From JALEFZ01 sp039817415 (GTDB lineage: Bacteria > Bacteroidota > Bacteroidia > J057): a DNA stretch of 23,829 bases. Shown in pieces: positions 1-8,076 of this stretch (position 1 is the first letter of the stretch; each line of letters starts with the position of its first letter). The position numbers were made by a program, and so were the translations under genes. The notes beneath the pieces were generated by a model. That model ran no database searches and was not told where the DNA came from. It saw nothing but the letters and a program-made list of their open reading frames with translations. The stretch spans positions 1-23,829 of the forward strand of contig JBCBVV010000072.1 of the NCBI GenBank assembly GCA_039817415.1, written 5' to 3'.

Positions 1-45
1 CAACTTATAGATATTTGAGCGGATTAAGCTTAAAACTATAAGTTG
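1..45. repeat. 10-bp inverted repeat at the left edge
   Basis: CAACTTATAG at 1-10 is perfectly reverse-complemented by CTATAAGTTG at 36-45, with a 25-base interval holding a second, nested palindrome TTAAGCTTAA at 24-33. No T-run follows on the plus strand. It may be the hairpin end of a neighbouring transcript or part of a larger element cut by the window edge; its role cannot be told from here. Confidence 0.4.
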
Positions 46-347
46 AGAATTCCCTCAATCTATTATCGTTCAAGAATTCATTAAGTTTTTGTTACTACAG
101 GCGATTGGATTATTGGAAGATTTTGATCAAATCAATATCGAAATATATGGGGCTTTGAGTTAGTTTAGGAGCTAGATTTTGGGGGTAGATGATTGGTTAT
201 TAGTGCTTTGGGAATTATATGCTTAGGGCAGTAGTAAGTATGAAATTTGAATTAATGAAGAATTCAAGTAAGAGTGAATATAATGTCTAGGTTAATTTTG
301 TGTAAAAAATATATGTAAATCATTCTATAGGTAGAAAAATACATATA

Positions 348-363
348 TAGGCCATATGGCCTA
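348..363. repeat. 16-bp perfect palindrome downstream of uup
   Basis: TAGGCCATATGGCCTA is a perfect palindrome ending 22 bases beyond the uup stop codon. On the uup transcript it would fold into a 6-bp GC-containing stem with an ATAT loop, followed about 10 bases later by a short U-rich stretch. It may be a weak uup terminator, or a binding site for a dimeric protein. Only the symmetry is certain. Confidence 0.4.
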
Positions 364-385
364 GTTAATGATAGGATAATACAAC

Positions 386-2293
386 TTAACCTTCTGCGAT
401 TTCCATCAGCTCGAGATATCGATCGGTCTTATGATCAATTTCAATTTTGATTTGTTCAAATTCGGCAGACCACTTGGTCAGTTCTTCATAATCGGAGGAA
501 CCACTGTTGATCAATTCGCTTAGTTCTTCTTTACGGTTCTCCAATTCTTCGATTTCACCTTCTAGCTCTTCGTATTCTCTTTTCTCTTTGTAGGAAAGCT
601 TTCGACTTCTGTTGGTCTTTTTTTCTATAGGAGCTGCCGGTTCCTCTTTCTCTTTAGGGGCCTGTTCTATTTTGGGAGCCCCTACCTCTTTGGGTGTTTC
701 CTCATTGTCTAGCCATTCTCTATAATTCGAATAAGAACCGGGAAAGTCTTTGATTTTTCCTTCCCCTTGGAAAACGAATAGATGATCGACTAAACGGTCC
801 ATGAAAAATCTGTCGTGGGAGACTACGATCAGACAACCTTCAAAGTAGTACAGAAATTCTTCTAGCCTACGAAGGGTGATAAGGTCTAAGTCATTGGTAG
901 GCTCATCCAAGATGAGGAAGTTGGGATTTGTCATTAAAACCCGGAGAAGGTGAAGCCGACGTTTTTCACCACCAGATAAGGTTTCCACAAGGTTGTAATG
1001 CATGTGTCTCGGAAACAAAAAATGCTCCAGTAGGGTGGAGGCAGATACACGCTGTGATTTGCTAAGCTCCACTTCTTCTGCGGCTTCTGTTACCACCTCA
1101 ATTACCCTGGCATTGTCCTTGAAGTTATGGCCGCCCTGTCTGTAATACCCATAAACAATGGTATCTCCTGTTCGGATTTTGCCTGAGTCAGCCTCCTCTT
1201 CCCCAATAATCATGTTGAGAAAAGTAGACTTCCCCACCCCATTTGGGCCTACGATTCCAATTCGATCCTTTTTGTTAAATGTGTAGGTAAAACCATCCAG
1301 GATTTTCAAGTCTCCATAGGCTTTATAGACATGCTTCATTTCTAAGGTAGTAGATCCTATTCTCCTGCCTTTTACTTGTAGTTTTACATCTAACTCCTGC
1401 GGCTTGTAAGAGGACTTGTCCTTGATCTTCATGGCCGCATCAATACGCGACTTGGATTTGGTTGTTCTAGCCTTGGGTGATCTTCTTAACCATTCGAGTT
1501 CTCTCTTAAAAAGAGATTTTGCCCTGTCTGCTTCTGTTTGTTTGACAGCTTCTCTTTCGGCTTTTTTCTCCAAAAAGTAGGCGTAATTGCCTTTGTATGA
1601 GAAAATTTCTCCTCGATCTAATTCATATATCTCATTGGTAACGGCGTCCAGAAAGTACCTGTCGTGGGTTACCAAAAAGAGGCTTTGCTTGCTTCCTGCC
1701 AGAAACTTCTCCAACCATTCAATACTCGCTAAGTCCAAATGGTTGGTCGGCTCATCCATGATCAACAGGTCAGGTTCGTAAATCAGGGCCTGCGCCATGG
1801 CCACTCTTTTGCGTTGACCTCCTGATAAAAGGGCAATTTTTCTATCTAGAAAATTGACATCCAATTGGGATAGAATCTGGTTGATTTTTACCTCATAGTC
1901 CCATGCATTCTTGGCGTCAATTTCTTCCATTAAAGCTGTGAGGCGATCTTGGACAGAAGGATCCTCTGCGACCAAGCGTGTAAGTCTTTCGTATTCTGCG
2001 ATAAGTTTGACTTCAGCTAGCCCTTCATTGAAGACCACTTCGGAAACGGTTTTCTCCATGGGGAGATGGGGTTCCTGCGAGAGATAGGCCACTCTGATCC
2101 CTTTCCTGGTGGTTACCTGTCCTTTATCAGGATTATCAACTCCTGCTACGATTTTCAGCAGGGTGGATTTACCCGATCCATTGACACCAATCAAGGCGAT
2201 TTTTTGACCTTGGGCGATACCAAAGCTCATGTCCTCAAAGAGGGTCTTCATCCCGAAGGACTTAGATATATTTTCAATGGAGAGGTAATTCAT
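386..2293 (-). CDS. uup: ABC-F family ATPase, Uup-type
   Basis: A soluble tandem ABC ATPase without membrane segments. Nucleotide domain 1 has Walker A GVNGSGKST (36-44), signature LSGGQ (156-160) and Walker B ending DEPTNHLD (180-187). Domain 2 has GPNGVGKST (349-357), LSGGE (439-443) and DEPTNDLD (463-470). The charged linker between them (about 235-300) is the ABC-F arm region. The C-terminus (about 560-635) is a Glu/Lys-rich helical hairpin like the Uup coiled-coil DNA-binding domain, which separates Uup from EttA and other ABC-F proteins. Uup proteins act on ribosomes or branched nucleic acids and limit precise transposon excision in E. coli; the role here is by homology. The 635-residue length fits the family. 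The ATG at 2293 begins directly at the first beta-strand of the ABC domain and has no clear Shine-Dalgarno sequence. It probably has its own transcript, since 428 bases separate it from purC. Confidence 0.93.
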   Translation of the reverse strand: MNYLSIENISKSFGMKTLFEDMSFGIAQGQKIALIGVNGSGKSTLLKIVAGVDNPDKGQVTTRKGIRVAYLSQEPHLPMEKTVSEVVFNEGLAEVKLIAEYERLTRLVAEDPSVQDRLTALMEEIDAKNAWDYEVKINQILSQLDVNFLDRKIALLSGGQRKRVAMAQALIYEPDLLIMDEPTNHLDLASIEWLEKFLAGSKQSLFLVTHDRYFLDAVTNEIYELDRGEIFSYKGNYAYFLEKKAEREAVKQTEADRAKSLFKRELEWLRRSPKARTTKSKSRIDAAMKIKDKSSYKPQELDVKLQVKGRRIGSTTLEMKHVYKAYGDLKILDGFTYTFNKKDRIGIVGPNGVGKSTFLNMIIGEEEADSGKIRTGDTIVYGYYRQGGHNFKDNARVIEVVTEAAEEVELSKSQRVSASTLLEHFLFPRHMHYNLVETLSGGEKRRLHLLRVLMTNPNFLILDEPTNDLDLITLRRLEEFLYYFEGCLIVVSHDRFFMDRLVDHLFVFQGEGKIKDFPGSYSNYREWLDNEETPKEVGAPKIEQAPKEKEEPAAPIEKKTNRSRKLSYKEKREYEELEGEIEELENRKEELSELINSGSSDYEELTKWSAEFEQIKIEIDHKTDRYLELMEIAEG

Positions 2294-2347
2294 CCTGTAA
2301 ATGTAAGGAGAGAGGATGAATTTATTTACCAGATTCTAGTAATGTTG

Positions 2348-2365
2348 TACCCATCCAATTGGGTA
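2348..2365. repeat. small inverted repeat upstream of uup
   Basis: TACCCA (2348-2353) and TGGGTA (2360-2365) are perfect complements around a 6-base spacer, 55-72 bases upstream of the uup start codon. The position suits an operator or a leader hairpin of uup, but no known regulator site is recognised. Confidence 0.25.
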
Positions 2366-2423
2366 TCTGCACTAATAATTGAATAATTATGGGTAATAGC
2401 TGTAGAGACTAGCAGCTAAGCCA

Positions 2424-2621
2424 TTACATATAGTCTTTCAAATCATCAAGTGGGGCATCGAAATCTGAAGCCATGTAGGTTACAACATCTGGCCTTAATC
2501 CAGGTTTTCTAGCTTGTTGATTTGCTTGCTCTTCCCTTTTTCTGAATTAAAAATTCTAAATAGTGTATAACTTCCTTTTGGTATTCCTCTGGAAAAGATG
2601 AATGAGTTGTTGTGCACTCAT
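2424..2621 (-). pseudogene. frameshifted DUF2281/VapB-like antitoxin relic
   Basis: On the minus strand an ATG at 2621 opens with MSAQQLIHLF. The reading then continues one frame over as PEEYQKEVIHYLEFLIQKK, and returns to the first frame for REEQANQQARKPGL and the ending SDFDAPLDDLKDYM followed by TAA at 2424. The N-terminal PEEYQKEV..EFL helix and the C-terminal DFD.PL.D.K.YM tail are the two hallmarks of DUF2281-type antitoxins, which usually pair with PIN or RelE-like toxins. Restoring the product needs one lost base near CTTTTCCAGAG and one extra base in the AAAAAGGG run, so the total length (65 codons plus stop) stays right. Read straight, both frames hit stops after about 20 codons. 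No toxin gene follows in the 130 bases before uup. Either a decayed solitary antitoxin or, less likely, two sequencing errors in homopolymers. Confidence 0.75.
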
Positions 2622-2634
2622 AACGGTTTTTTTT

Positions 2635-2677
2635 ATTGAGTACGAGAATTTTGAAGTAAAAGATTACTCAAAATTCT
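2635..2677 (-). repeat. overlapping AT-rich hairpins between purC and the antitoxin relic
   Basis: AGAATTTTGA (2645-2654) pairs with TCAAAATTCT (2668-2677), and GTAA (2656-2659) with TTAC (2664-2667), giving a 14-bp stem with one bulge and a 4-base loop. A second pairing, TTGAGTA (2636-2642) with TACTCAA (2665-2671), competes with it. The hairpin lies about 45 bases past the purC stop on the purC strand but lacks a U-run, so it is not a standard intrinsic terminator. It also sits directly upstream of the antitoxin start, where an autoregulatory operator would be expected. Confidence 0.45.
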
Positions 2678-2721
2678 TCAACAAATAGCAACGATTTAAT
2701 CTCAATAGAGGAAAAGTACGC

Positions 2722-3675
2722 TTAAGCAAATAATTCCTCCAGAGCAGGCAATACATTCGACATGATTCTGTCATGGGTATGGCTTGTATCAGCTGGTTCA
2801 AAGCTTTGTCCGGTGATATTTTCGTATAGTTCGATGTATCTGCGGCTTACGAGTTCTACAAATTCATCGGGCATATCAGGCATAGTTTGTCCATCCTTCC
2901 CCTGGAAGTTGTTTTCCATGAGCCATTCTCTTACAAACTCTTTGGAAAGCTGACGTTGAGGTTCTCCTGCTGCTTGTCTTTCAGCATAGCCATCAGCATA
3001 ATAATATCTGGATGAATCGGGGGTGTGGACTTCATCAATCAGGACAATGTCATCTCTATAGTAACCAAATTCATATTTGGTATCTACCAATAGCAATCCT
3101 TTTTCCTCAGCCATTTGGCTTCCTCTTTTGAAGAGTTCTAGGGCGTAATGCTTGAGCTTTGCCCATTCTTCTTGTTCCAATAGGCCGGATTGAAGAATTT
3201 CTCTTTCGGAGATATCCATATCGTGCCCAATCTGAGATTTGGTAGCTGGCGTAATGATAGGCTCAGGTAATTTGTCGGCCTCTTTTAACCCATCAGCTAG
3301 GGGTACTTCACACACCTGACGCTTTCCGGATTTGTATTCACGCCATGCATGACCAGCCAGATAGCCTCTCACCACAACTTCTATAGGAATAGGTCTACAA
3401 TTCAGGCCAATGGTTACATTGGGATCGGGGACGGATTTCACATGAACAGGAACGATATCTTTAACGGCCTCAAAGAAGTAGGCCGCTGTTTGGTTGAGGA
3501 CCTGTCCCTTATGTGGAATCGCCCTAGGTAGAATGTGGTCAAAGGCAGAAATTCTGTCACTGGCTACGATGACAAGGTATTCATCTGCGATGTTGTAAAC
3601 GTCTCTTACCTTACCCTGATATTTTTGGATTTGTCCTGGAAATTCGAATTCAGTTTGTCGGATTGCCTCTGCCAT
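2722..3675 (-). CDS. purC: phosphoribosylaminoimidazole-succinocarboxamide synthase (SAICAR synthase)
   Basis: Catalyses the ATP-dependent joining of L-aspartate to CAIR to give SAICAR in de novo purine synthesis, in the cytoplasm. Family motifs are all present in order: GKVRD (21-25), SDRISAFD (39-46), IPIEVVVRGYLAG (96-108), TKSQIGHD (145-152), DTKYEFG (198-204) and IDEVHTPDSSR (213-223). At 317 residues it belongs to the long form of the enzyme, resembling the fungal type, rather than the roughly 240-residue E. coli or B. subtilis form. The ATG at 3675 is preceded by AAGGA four bases upstream, one of the few Shine-Dalgarno-like sites in the window. It stands alone, without other pur genes, and has a promoter-like element just upstream. 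Confidence 0.96.
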   Translation of the reverse strand: MAEAIRQTEFEFPGQIQKYQGKVRDVYNIADEYLVIVASDRISAFDHILPRAIPHKGQVLNQTAAYFFEAVKDIVPVHVKSVPDPNVTIGLNCRPIPIEVVVRGYLAGHAWREYKSGKRQVCEVPLADGLKEADKLPEPIITPATKSQIGHDMDISEREILQSGLLEQEEWAKLKHYALELFKRGSQMAEEKGLLLVDTKYEFGYYRDDIVLIDEVHTPDSSRYYYADGYAERQAAGEPQRQLSKEFVREWLMENNFQGKDGQTMPDMPDEFVELVSRRYIELYENITGQSFEPADTSHTHDRIMSNVLPALEELFA

Positions 3676-3704
3676 GATTCCTTCTTATGTATCTGAAATG
3701 TAGG

Positions 3705-3740
3705 GAAACCTAGATTTGTTTCCGTTAAGCTGCAAAAAAA
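3705..3740 (-). promoter_or_regulatory. candidate promoter of purC
   Basis: Read on the minus strand, TTTTTTTG (3740-3733) is followed after 20 bases by TAGGTTTC (3712-3705), one mismatch from the Bacteroidota TAnnTTTG -7 element. The start codon lies 30 bases further. Assigned by pattern and position only. Confidence 0.4.
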
Positions 3741-3875
3741 GCGACAAAAAGGAAGAATTGAAATACTTTTCCTCACATCTAGCCATTAATTCACCTGTAA
3801 GCCCTAGATAAAGGCTCCCGCTTTTTTTCTTTAAAAAATGCCTCCCATTCCTCCAAAACTTTCTAAATTTCGGCT

Positions 3876-5462
3876 ATGTCAGAGCTATCCATTCGCGACC
3901 GTATCAAGGCTATCCTCAAAGGCCTGAATGAAGATTTGTATGAAAAGGACTATGCTATCCGCATGGTCTTACTTTCTGCCCTTGCTGGGGAGTCCATTTT
4001 TTTACTTGGCCCTCCAGGTGTGGCAAAGTCCATGATCGCGAGACGACTGAAATATGTCTTTAAGAATGCCAAGACCTTTGAATACCTCATGGGGAAATTC
4101 TCCACTCCCGACGAGGTTTTTGGGCCTGTGTCCATCTCCAAACTAAAGGACGAAGACAAGTATGAGCGAATGGTCAAGCACTATCTCCCTGGGGCCAATA
4201 TCGTCTTTTTGGATGAGATTTGGAAAGCCAGCCCGCCCATTCAGAATGCCCTTCTAACTGTGTTAAATGAGAAGATTTTCCGAAATGGAGAAAAAGAAAT
4301 AGAGGTTGATCTAAGGGCCCTGATTGCCGCTTCTAATGAACTTCCCATGAAGGGAGAAGGTCTAGAAGCACTCTGGGACAGATTCCTGATTCGTATTCTA
4401 ATCGAAAATATTGACGGAGACCAGGCTTTTGAATCTATGATCTCCATGTCTGGAGGTGCGGGAAAGGAAGAACTGATAGAAGAAGAGCTTCAAATTTCCC
4501 ATTCTGAATACAAGCATTGGAAAGATCAAATCGATGGGGTCCATCTGCCTCCTCATATTTTAGGTCTCCTTAGCTTTTTGAGAAATAATATCAGACAAAG
4601 AAATCTTACCCTCGAACAGGAAGATTTTATGTATGTCTCTGACCGTCGATGGAGAAAAATTGTCCAAATTCTAAGAGCATCTGCCTTTTTGAATGGAAGA
4701 AAGGAAGTTCATGTGATGGATGTCTTTTTGGTCAGTGATTGTATTTGGGACAAGGTAGAACAAAGAGAAGAAGCCCATGCCTTGGTATTGGGAGCGGTAA
4801 CGGGGGCAGGCTACAGGAAGTTGGTCAATATCCAGCCTATTCTGGCCGAAATGAATATCCTGAGAAAAGAAATCGACGAAGCCATCCACTTGAGATACAA
4901 AGAGATGGTAGAGGATTTGAAAGTCTACAAAGACGAAAAAGGAGCCTCTTTTTATAAGGTGAAGGACTTCTGGGGAGGTAGTGATGCCTTCATCCAGCAA
5001 GACAAATGGCGATCAATTAAGGAAGATGCTGAAGAACCTACTTATGTCCCGATGTTTGAGCGGAACGATAAAATTTTTCGTCCTTTCCAGACACTCGACA
5101 TAAGAAAAAGTGGAACAGCCAACTTGGTCAATAAAAACAACCATTTTGACCTAGAGACAGAGATGGTTGAAAAAGAAAGAATTGAGAAGAAAGTTCCTGC
5201 AGAAGGTTTGACAAGGATTTGGAATAGCCAAATCAAGCTCCTTTTGGACATTTGTGAAGAAGGCGTCAAGACGATTGAAGCCCGACAGGAAATTGACCAA
5301 GAGCATATGGACAATCACCTTTTTGTCTCCAAAGAATTTGCCGATCATGTGGCTTCCAGCCTCACTTCTACCACAAATGATCTCCTTAACCTAAAATTGG
5401 AAGTTCAGAAAACTCGATACATGTATGAGTCCATTAAACAGGGTACACCAGGAACTGAGTAA
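3876..5462 (+). CDS. ravA: MoxR-family AAA+ ATPase RavA
   Basis: A cytoplasmic AAA+ ATPase of the RavA branch of MoxR proteins. Walker A is GPPGVAKS (45-52), Walker B FLDE (111-114, followed by IWKA), sensor-1 Asn154 in AASNELP, and a likely arginine finger in LWDRF (167-171). The stretches LYEKDYAIRM (21-30), FEYLMGKFSTPDEVFGP (68-84) and VSDRRWRK (about 250-257) closely match E. coli RavA. The C-terminal half is helical and charged, equivalent in place to the RavA LARA/triple-helical region but diverged. RavA works with the VWA protein ViaA, encoded directly downstream with overlapping reading frames, and in E. coli the pair is reported to act on complex I and fumarate reductase. Length 528 residues against 498 in E. 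coli. The ATG at 3876 is the only sensible start. purC is divergent across a 200-base gap. Confidence 0.93.
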   Translation: MSELSIRDRIKAILKGLNEDLYEKDYAIRMVLLSALAGESIFLLGPPGVAKSMIARRLKYVFKNAKTFEYLMGKFSTPDEVFGPVSISKLKDEDKYERMVKHYLPGANIVFLDEIWKASPPIQNALLTVLNEKIFRNGEKEIEVDLRALIAASNELPMKGEGLEALWDRFLIRILIENIDGDQAFESMISMSGGAGKEELIEEELQISHSEYKHWKDQIDGVHLPPHILGLLSFLRNNIRQRNLTLEQEDFMYVSDRRWRKIVQILRASAFLNGRKEVHVMDVFLVSDCIWDKVEQREEAHALVLGAVTGAGYRKLVNIQPILAEMNILRKEIDEAIHLRYKEMVEDLKVYKDEKGASFYKVKDFWGGSDAFIQQDKWRSIKEDAEEPTYVPMFERNDKIFRPFQTLDIRKSGTANLVNKNNHFDLETEMVEKERIEKKVPAEGLTRIWNSQIKLLLDICEEGVKTIEARQEIDQEHMDNHLFVSKEFADHVASSLTSTTNDLLNLKLEVQKTRYMYESIKQGTPGTE

Positions 5463-7101
5463 TTTTATCCTGTTTGGAGGATTGATGACACAACCTGCTC
5501 GTCAGGAGGTGGCAGAACTTCTATTTTTCCATTTTGTAGATCCCAATTACGATTCTAAAAGGTATTTAGAGAAAACTGCCCTTGCCCGATCTCATCCTAA
5601 ATGGTACAATCTCATTTCAAAAGTGATGGAACAAAACGGCCTACGAAGGCTAACCATCAACAATGAGGACTTTGCCCTAAGTGTTGCCCGTGAGACCCTG
5701 AATTGGACAAAGAAGGTCAACAAGCAACTGGACAATAATAACATCCACTCAGAGGATGAAGCTCAATTGACTAAAATGAAGGGCCTCACCAGGGAATTGA
5801 TTGATGGAAGGTGGATTGCGCTCTTGGACTTTCTAAAGGATATTTATCCTGATAGAAAGGAAGATTGGATTTTTTGGGAGGAAACGCATCGAAAAGAGTT
5901 CGATGATGTCATTCAGACGCAGCAGGGAACAGCCGATTTCGACCGTGAGCTCAAAGAACTGGAAGTTATCCGTAACAGCATCTTGAAGGAATGGGAAAAA
6001 CTCTTGCACAAGGAGAAATCTCAGATGCAGGATGTCTTTTTGAACCGGGCATTTGAGCAATATTATGGAGAATTGAATCGCAAGGTGGCTCAGCTTCAGG
6101 AGCTTGGGGATTTGATGTCTCCCTTCTTCAATTTTTTGGGACATGTCTGGAATGATGCCATTGGCAACTGGAACAAAATCTCTTGGAAAGACCTTGAGCA
6201 GTATGCCATGCAACTCAAGCGTGATCGGCATTTAAGGGAGTTAGCTTATATGTTGGGTCGTTGGAATTCCACCCAACATGCAATGAAGGAAGAAAAGCTT
6301 CAACAGCTAGTTTCCAAAAAACAGTGGAAGCCAAATCCTTACGGAAAATCGGAAATCATTGGAATCCACCATAGCAACAACCTCAACTCTATGCTGCCCT
6401 CCGAAACAGCATTGTTGAGTTCGCCAGAAACGGAAATATTACTCTCCCTCAAATATGCTGAGAAGAAGCTCCTCACCTTCCAATACCGTTCTCAGAACTA
6501 TTCCGATAGTGAGGAAAAAGAAGAGGAAATTGTCCTGACAGAGAGCACGGCACCAGGACCCTTTGTCTTGATCATTGATACCTCAGGTTCTATGTTTGGT
6601 GATCCGGAAAGAATTGCCAAAGCTCTTTCTCTGGCGATCTTAGAAATCGCCCTCAAGCAAAAAAGGAGGGTCTTTTTGATATCTTTTTCTACAGGTATCC
6701 AAACCACCGAGATGACAGGAATGGAAAAGGATCTGGAGAATATGATACAATTCCTTCGGATGAGCTTCCATGGGGGCACAGATATTCAACCAGCCCTAAA
6801 AAAAGCGTTGGAAATGCTCAAAACAGAAGCCTATGAACAGGCAGATGTACTGGCGATTTCTGATTTTGTGATTCCCCGTCTGGATAGAAAACTCTATGAT
6901 GAGGTCATGGATATCAGAAGGGAAATGGGGGTTCGCTTCCATAGTTTGTATGTAACTAGAAGAGCAGATTCAAGACTTACCCCTTTGCCAATATTTGATC
7001 ATCATTGGGTATATGATCTGGATGATCCTAAAGTTCTGAGGCAAACCATTGACCATTTTCAGGTTTTTGAGGAAGAAGAAAACAACTCGGAAGAAGCCTA
7101 G
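5425..7101 (+). CDS. viaA: VWA-domain protein ViaA, RavA partner
   Basis: The long N-terminal part (about 1-375) is helical, rich in Trp, Lys and Glu, and corresponds to the ViaA N-terminal domain. The C-terminal von Willebrand A domain (about 378-540) has an intact MIDAS: DTSGSM (385-390), Thr452 in GGTD, and Asp480 in AISDF. No signal peptide or membrane segment is seen, so it should be cytoplasmic, as expected for the metal-binding partner of RavA. The gene is translationally coupled to ravA: the ATG at 5425 lies inside the ravA end (38-base overlap), and a second in-frame ATG at 5485 is preceded by GGAGG. The first start keeps an extra amphipathic helix and was chosen; the second is a real alternative giving 538 residues. 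E. coli ViaA has 483 residues. Confidence 0.88.
   Translation: MSPLNRVHQELSNFILFGGLMTQPARQEVAELLFFHFVDPNYDSKRYLEKTALARSHPKWYNLISKVMEQNGLRRLTINNEDFALSVARETLNWTKKVNKQLDNNNIHSEDEAQLTKMKGLTRELIDGRWIALLDFLKDIYPDRKEDWIFWEETHRKEFDDVIQTQQGTADFDRELKELEVIRNSILKEWEKLLHKEKSQMQDVFLNRAFEQYYGELNRKVAQLQELGDLMSPFFNFLGHVWNDAIGNWNKISWKDLEQYAMQLKRDRHLRELAYMLGRWNSTQHAMKEEKLQQLVSKKQWKPNPYGKSEIIGIHHSNNLNSMLPSETALLSSPETEILLSLKYAEKKLLTFQYRSQNYSDSEEKEEEIVLTESTAPGPFVLIIDTSGSMFGDPERIAKALSLAILEIALKQKRRVFLISFSTGIQTTEMTGMEKDLENMIQFLRMSFHGGTDIQPALKKALEMLKTEAYEQADVLAISDFVIPRLDRKLYDEVMDIRREMGVRFHSLYVTRRADSRLTPLPIFDHHWVYDLDDPKVLRQTIDHFQVFEEEENNSEEA
5476..5480 (+). promoter_or_regulatory. Shine-Dalgarno-like GGAGG for the alternative viaA start
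   Basis: GGAGG lies four bases before the in-frame ATG at 5485, just past the ravA stop codon. If used, viaA would start here, 22 bases after ravA, rather than at the overlapping ATG at 5425. Because most genes in the window lack such sites, it is weak evidence. Confidence 0.35.
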
Positions 7102-7145
7102 TAAAATCCTCCTTTTGCCACAAGAAAAGTCATTACCTTCGTCGG

Positions 7146-8069
7146 GTGAACAAATCCTTTGACCTGACTGGGGTACTTTTGGTACTGACAGGAGCCATTT
7201 GCTCGTCCACGAAAGCTGTCCTTGTAAAGCTAGCTTATCCTTATGGGATTGATGCCCTTTCTCTCTTGGTCGTAAGGATGGCTATGGTCTTCCCCTTCTT
7301 TGTATTGCTGGCCATTTTCTCTAAAAGCCCTGTCCATGTTGAAAGAAGGCCTCGAGACTACTGGTTTCTTATCCCTATTGGCTTATTAGGATATTATCTG
7401 GCTTCCTTTCTCGACTTCTACGGGCTTCAGATTGTTCCAGCCTCTGTTGAGCGCTTGATTTTATTCTCCTATCCCACTTTGGTGGTCATTTTATCGTGGA
7501 TTTTTTTGAGGGAGAAAACAAATATCTATCAACTCATTGCCCTTTTTCTCACCTATGCAGGGATTCTGCTTGTGCTGAATGGGGACGTAAGTCTGCCTGA
7601 TCGAACTTTGTTATGGAAAGGCGGGAGCATCATATTTTTGTCTGCCTTAAGTTATGCCTTATACTTGGTCGGATCGAGTAAAATGATTCCCAAATTTGGG
7701 GTCATTCGTTTCACTTCTCTTGTACTTTCGGTAGCGGGTTTGGGTGTTTTCACTCATGCAGGCATCGTTCAGCTTGAAGGGCTTTTGTCTTACGAATGGC
7801 CTGTTTACGGGTACATTGGGCTAATAGCTGTAATTGCGACGATCATTCCCGTTTTTCTTATTTCAGAAGGGATACGCAGAATCGGGCCTAGTAATACCGC
7901 CATTATTGGAAGTGTAGGGCCAATAGCCACCATCTTTCTTGCCTACATCTTTCTTGATGAGCGATTAACTTTTATCCAAATTGTGGGGACTGTCGTCGTA
8001 TTGGCTGGTGTCATGATGGTTTCCCTTCAAAAAAGTAGGAAAAAAGAAAGGGAAATTGGAAAGGGCTAA
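7146..8069 (+). CDS. DMT-superfamily (EamA) transporter
   Basis: An inner-membrane carrier of about 307 residues with ten hydrophobic segments arranged as two EamA repeats of five, the standard drug/metabolite transporter architecture. The first repeat starts at GVLLVLTGAICSSTKAVLVK and ends near YAGILLVLNG (about 139-148). The second starts near ALSYALYLVG and ends with VVVLAGVMMVSLQ. The family exports amino acids, metabolites or drugs; the substrate here cannot be told. The best start is the GTG at 7146, which places the N-terminus just before the first membrane segment; later ATG codons would cut into it. The gene follows viaA by 44 bases, and its end is nearly contiguous with the next kinase gene, so ravA, viaA, this gene and the kinase could share a transcript. 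Confidence 0.85.
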   Translation: MNKSFDLTGVLLVLTGAICSSTKAVLVKLAYPYGIDALSLLVVRMAMVFPFFVLLAIFSKSPVHVERRPRDYWFLIPIGLLGYYLASFLDFYGLQIVPASVERLILFSYPTLVVILSWIFLREKTNIYQLIALFLTYAGILLVLNGDVSLPDRTLLWKGGSIIFLSALSYALYLVGSSKMIPKFGVIRFTSLVLSVAGLGVFTHAGIVQLEGLLSYEWPVYGYIGLIAVIATIIPVFLISEGIRRIGPSNTAIIGSVGPIATIFLAYIFLDERLTFIQIVGTVVVLAGVMMVSLQKSRKKEREIGKG

Positions 8070-8076
8070 TTCGCCA

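Larger units (their letters stand above)
1..385. other. gene-free stretch left of uup
   Basis: No gene is supported here. The stretch is AT-rich and has stops in all frames; the longest open frame near the left end is about 38 codons with no recognisable product. It contains a 10-bp inverted repeat at 1-10 and 36-45 and a 16-bp perfect palindrome at 348-363, both listed separately. It probably holds the 3' ends of uup and of whatever gene lies left of the window. Confidence 0.6.

Noticed and set aside
47..163. Open stretch of 38 codons on the plus strand in the left gene-free region
   Set aside because: It has no start codon, follows a stop, and its sequence matches no family I recognise; the length is within chance for this composition.
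2066..2386. Plus-strand open frame of 106 codons opposite the uup start
   Set aside because: It is antisense to the conserved first ABC domain of uup and resembles no protein family.
3800..3828. Short stem (AGCC/GGCT) followed by seven T residues between purC and ravA
   Set aside because: The stem is only 4 bp with an 8-9 base loop, and no plus-strand gene precedes it; the T-run is likely chance.
3876..7101. MoxR-VWA pair as a new defence or ternary system
   Set aside because: The AAA+ and VWA proteins match the known RavA-ViaA pair in motifs, order and size, and no defence-type effector lies beside them.
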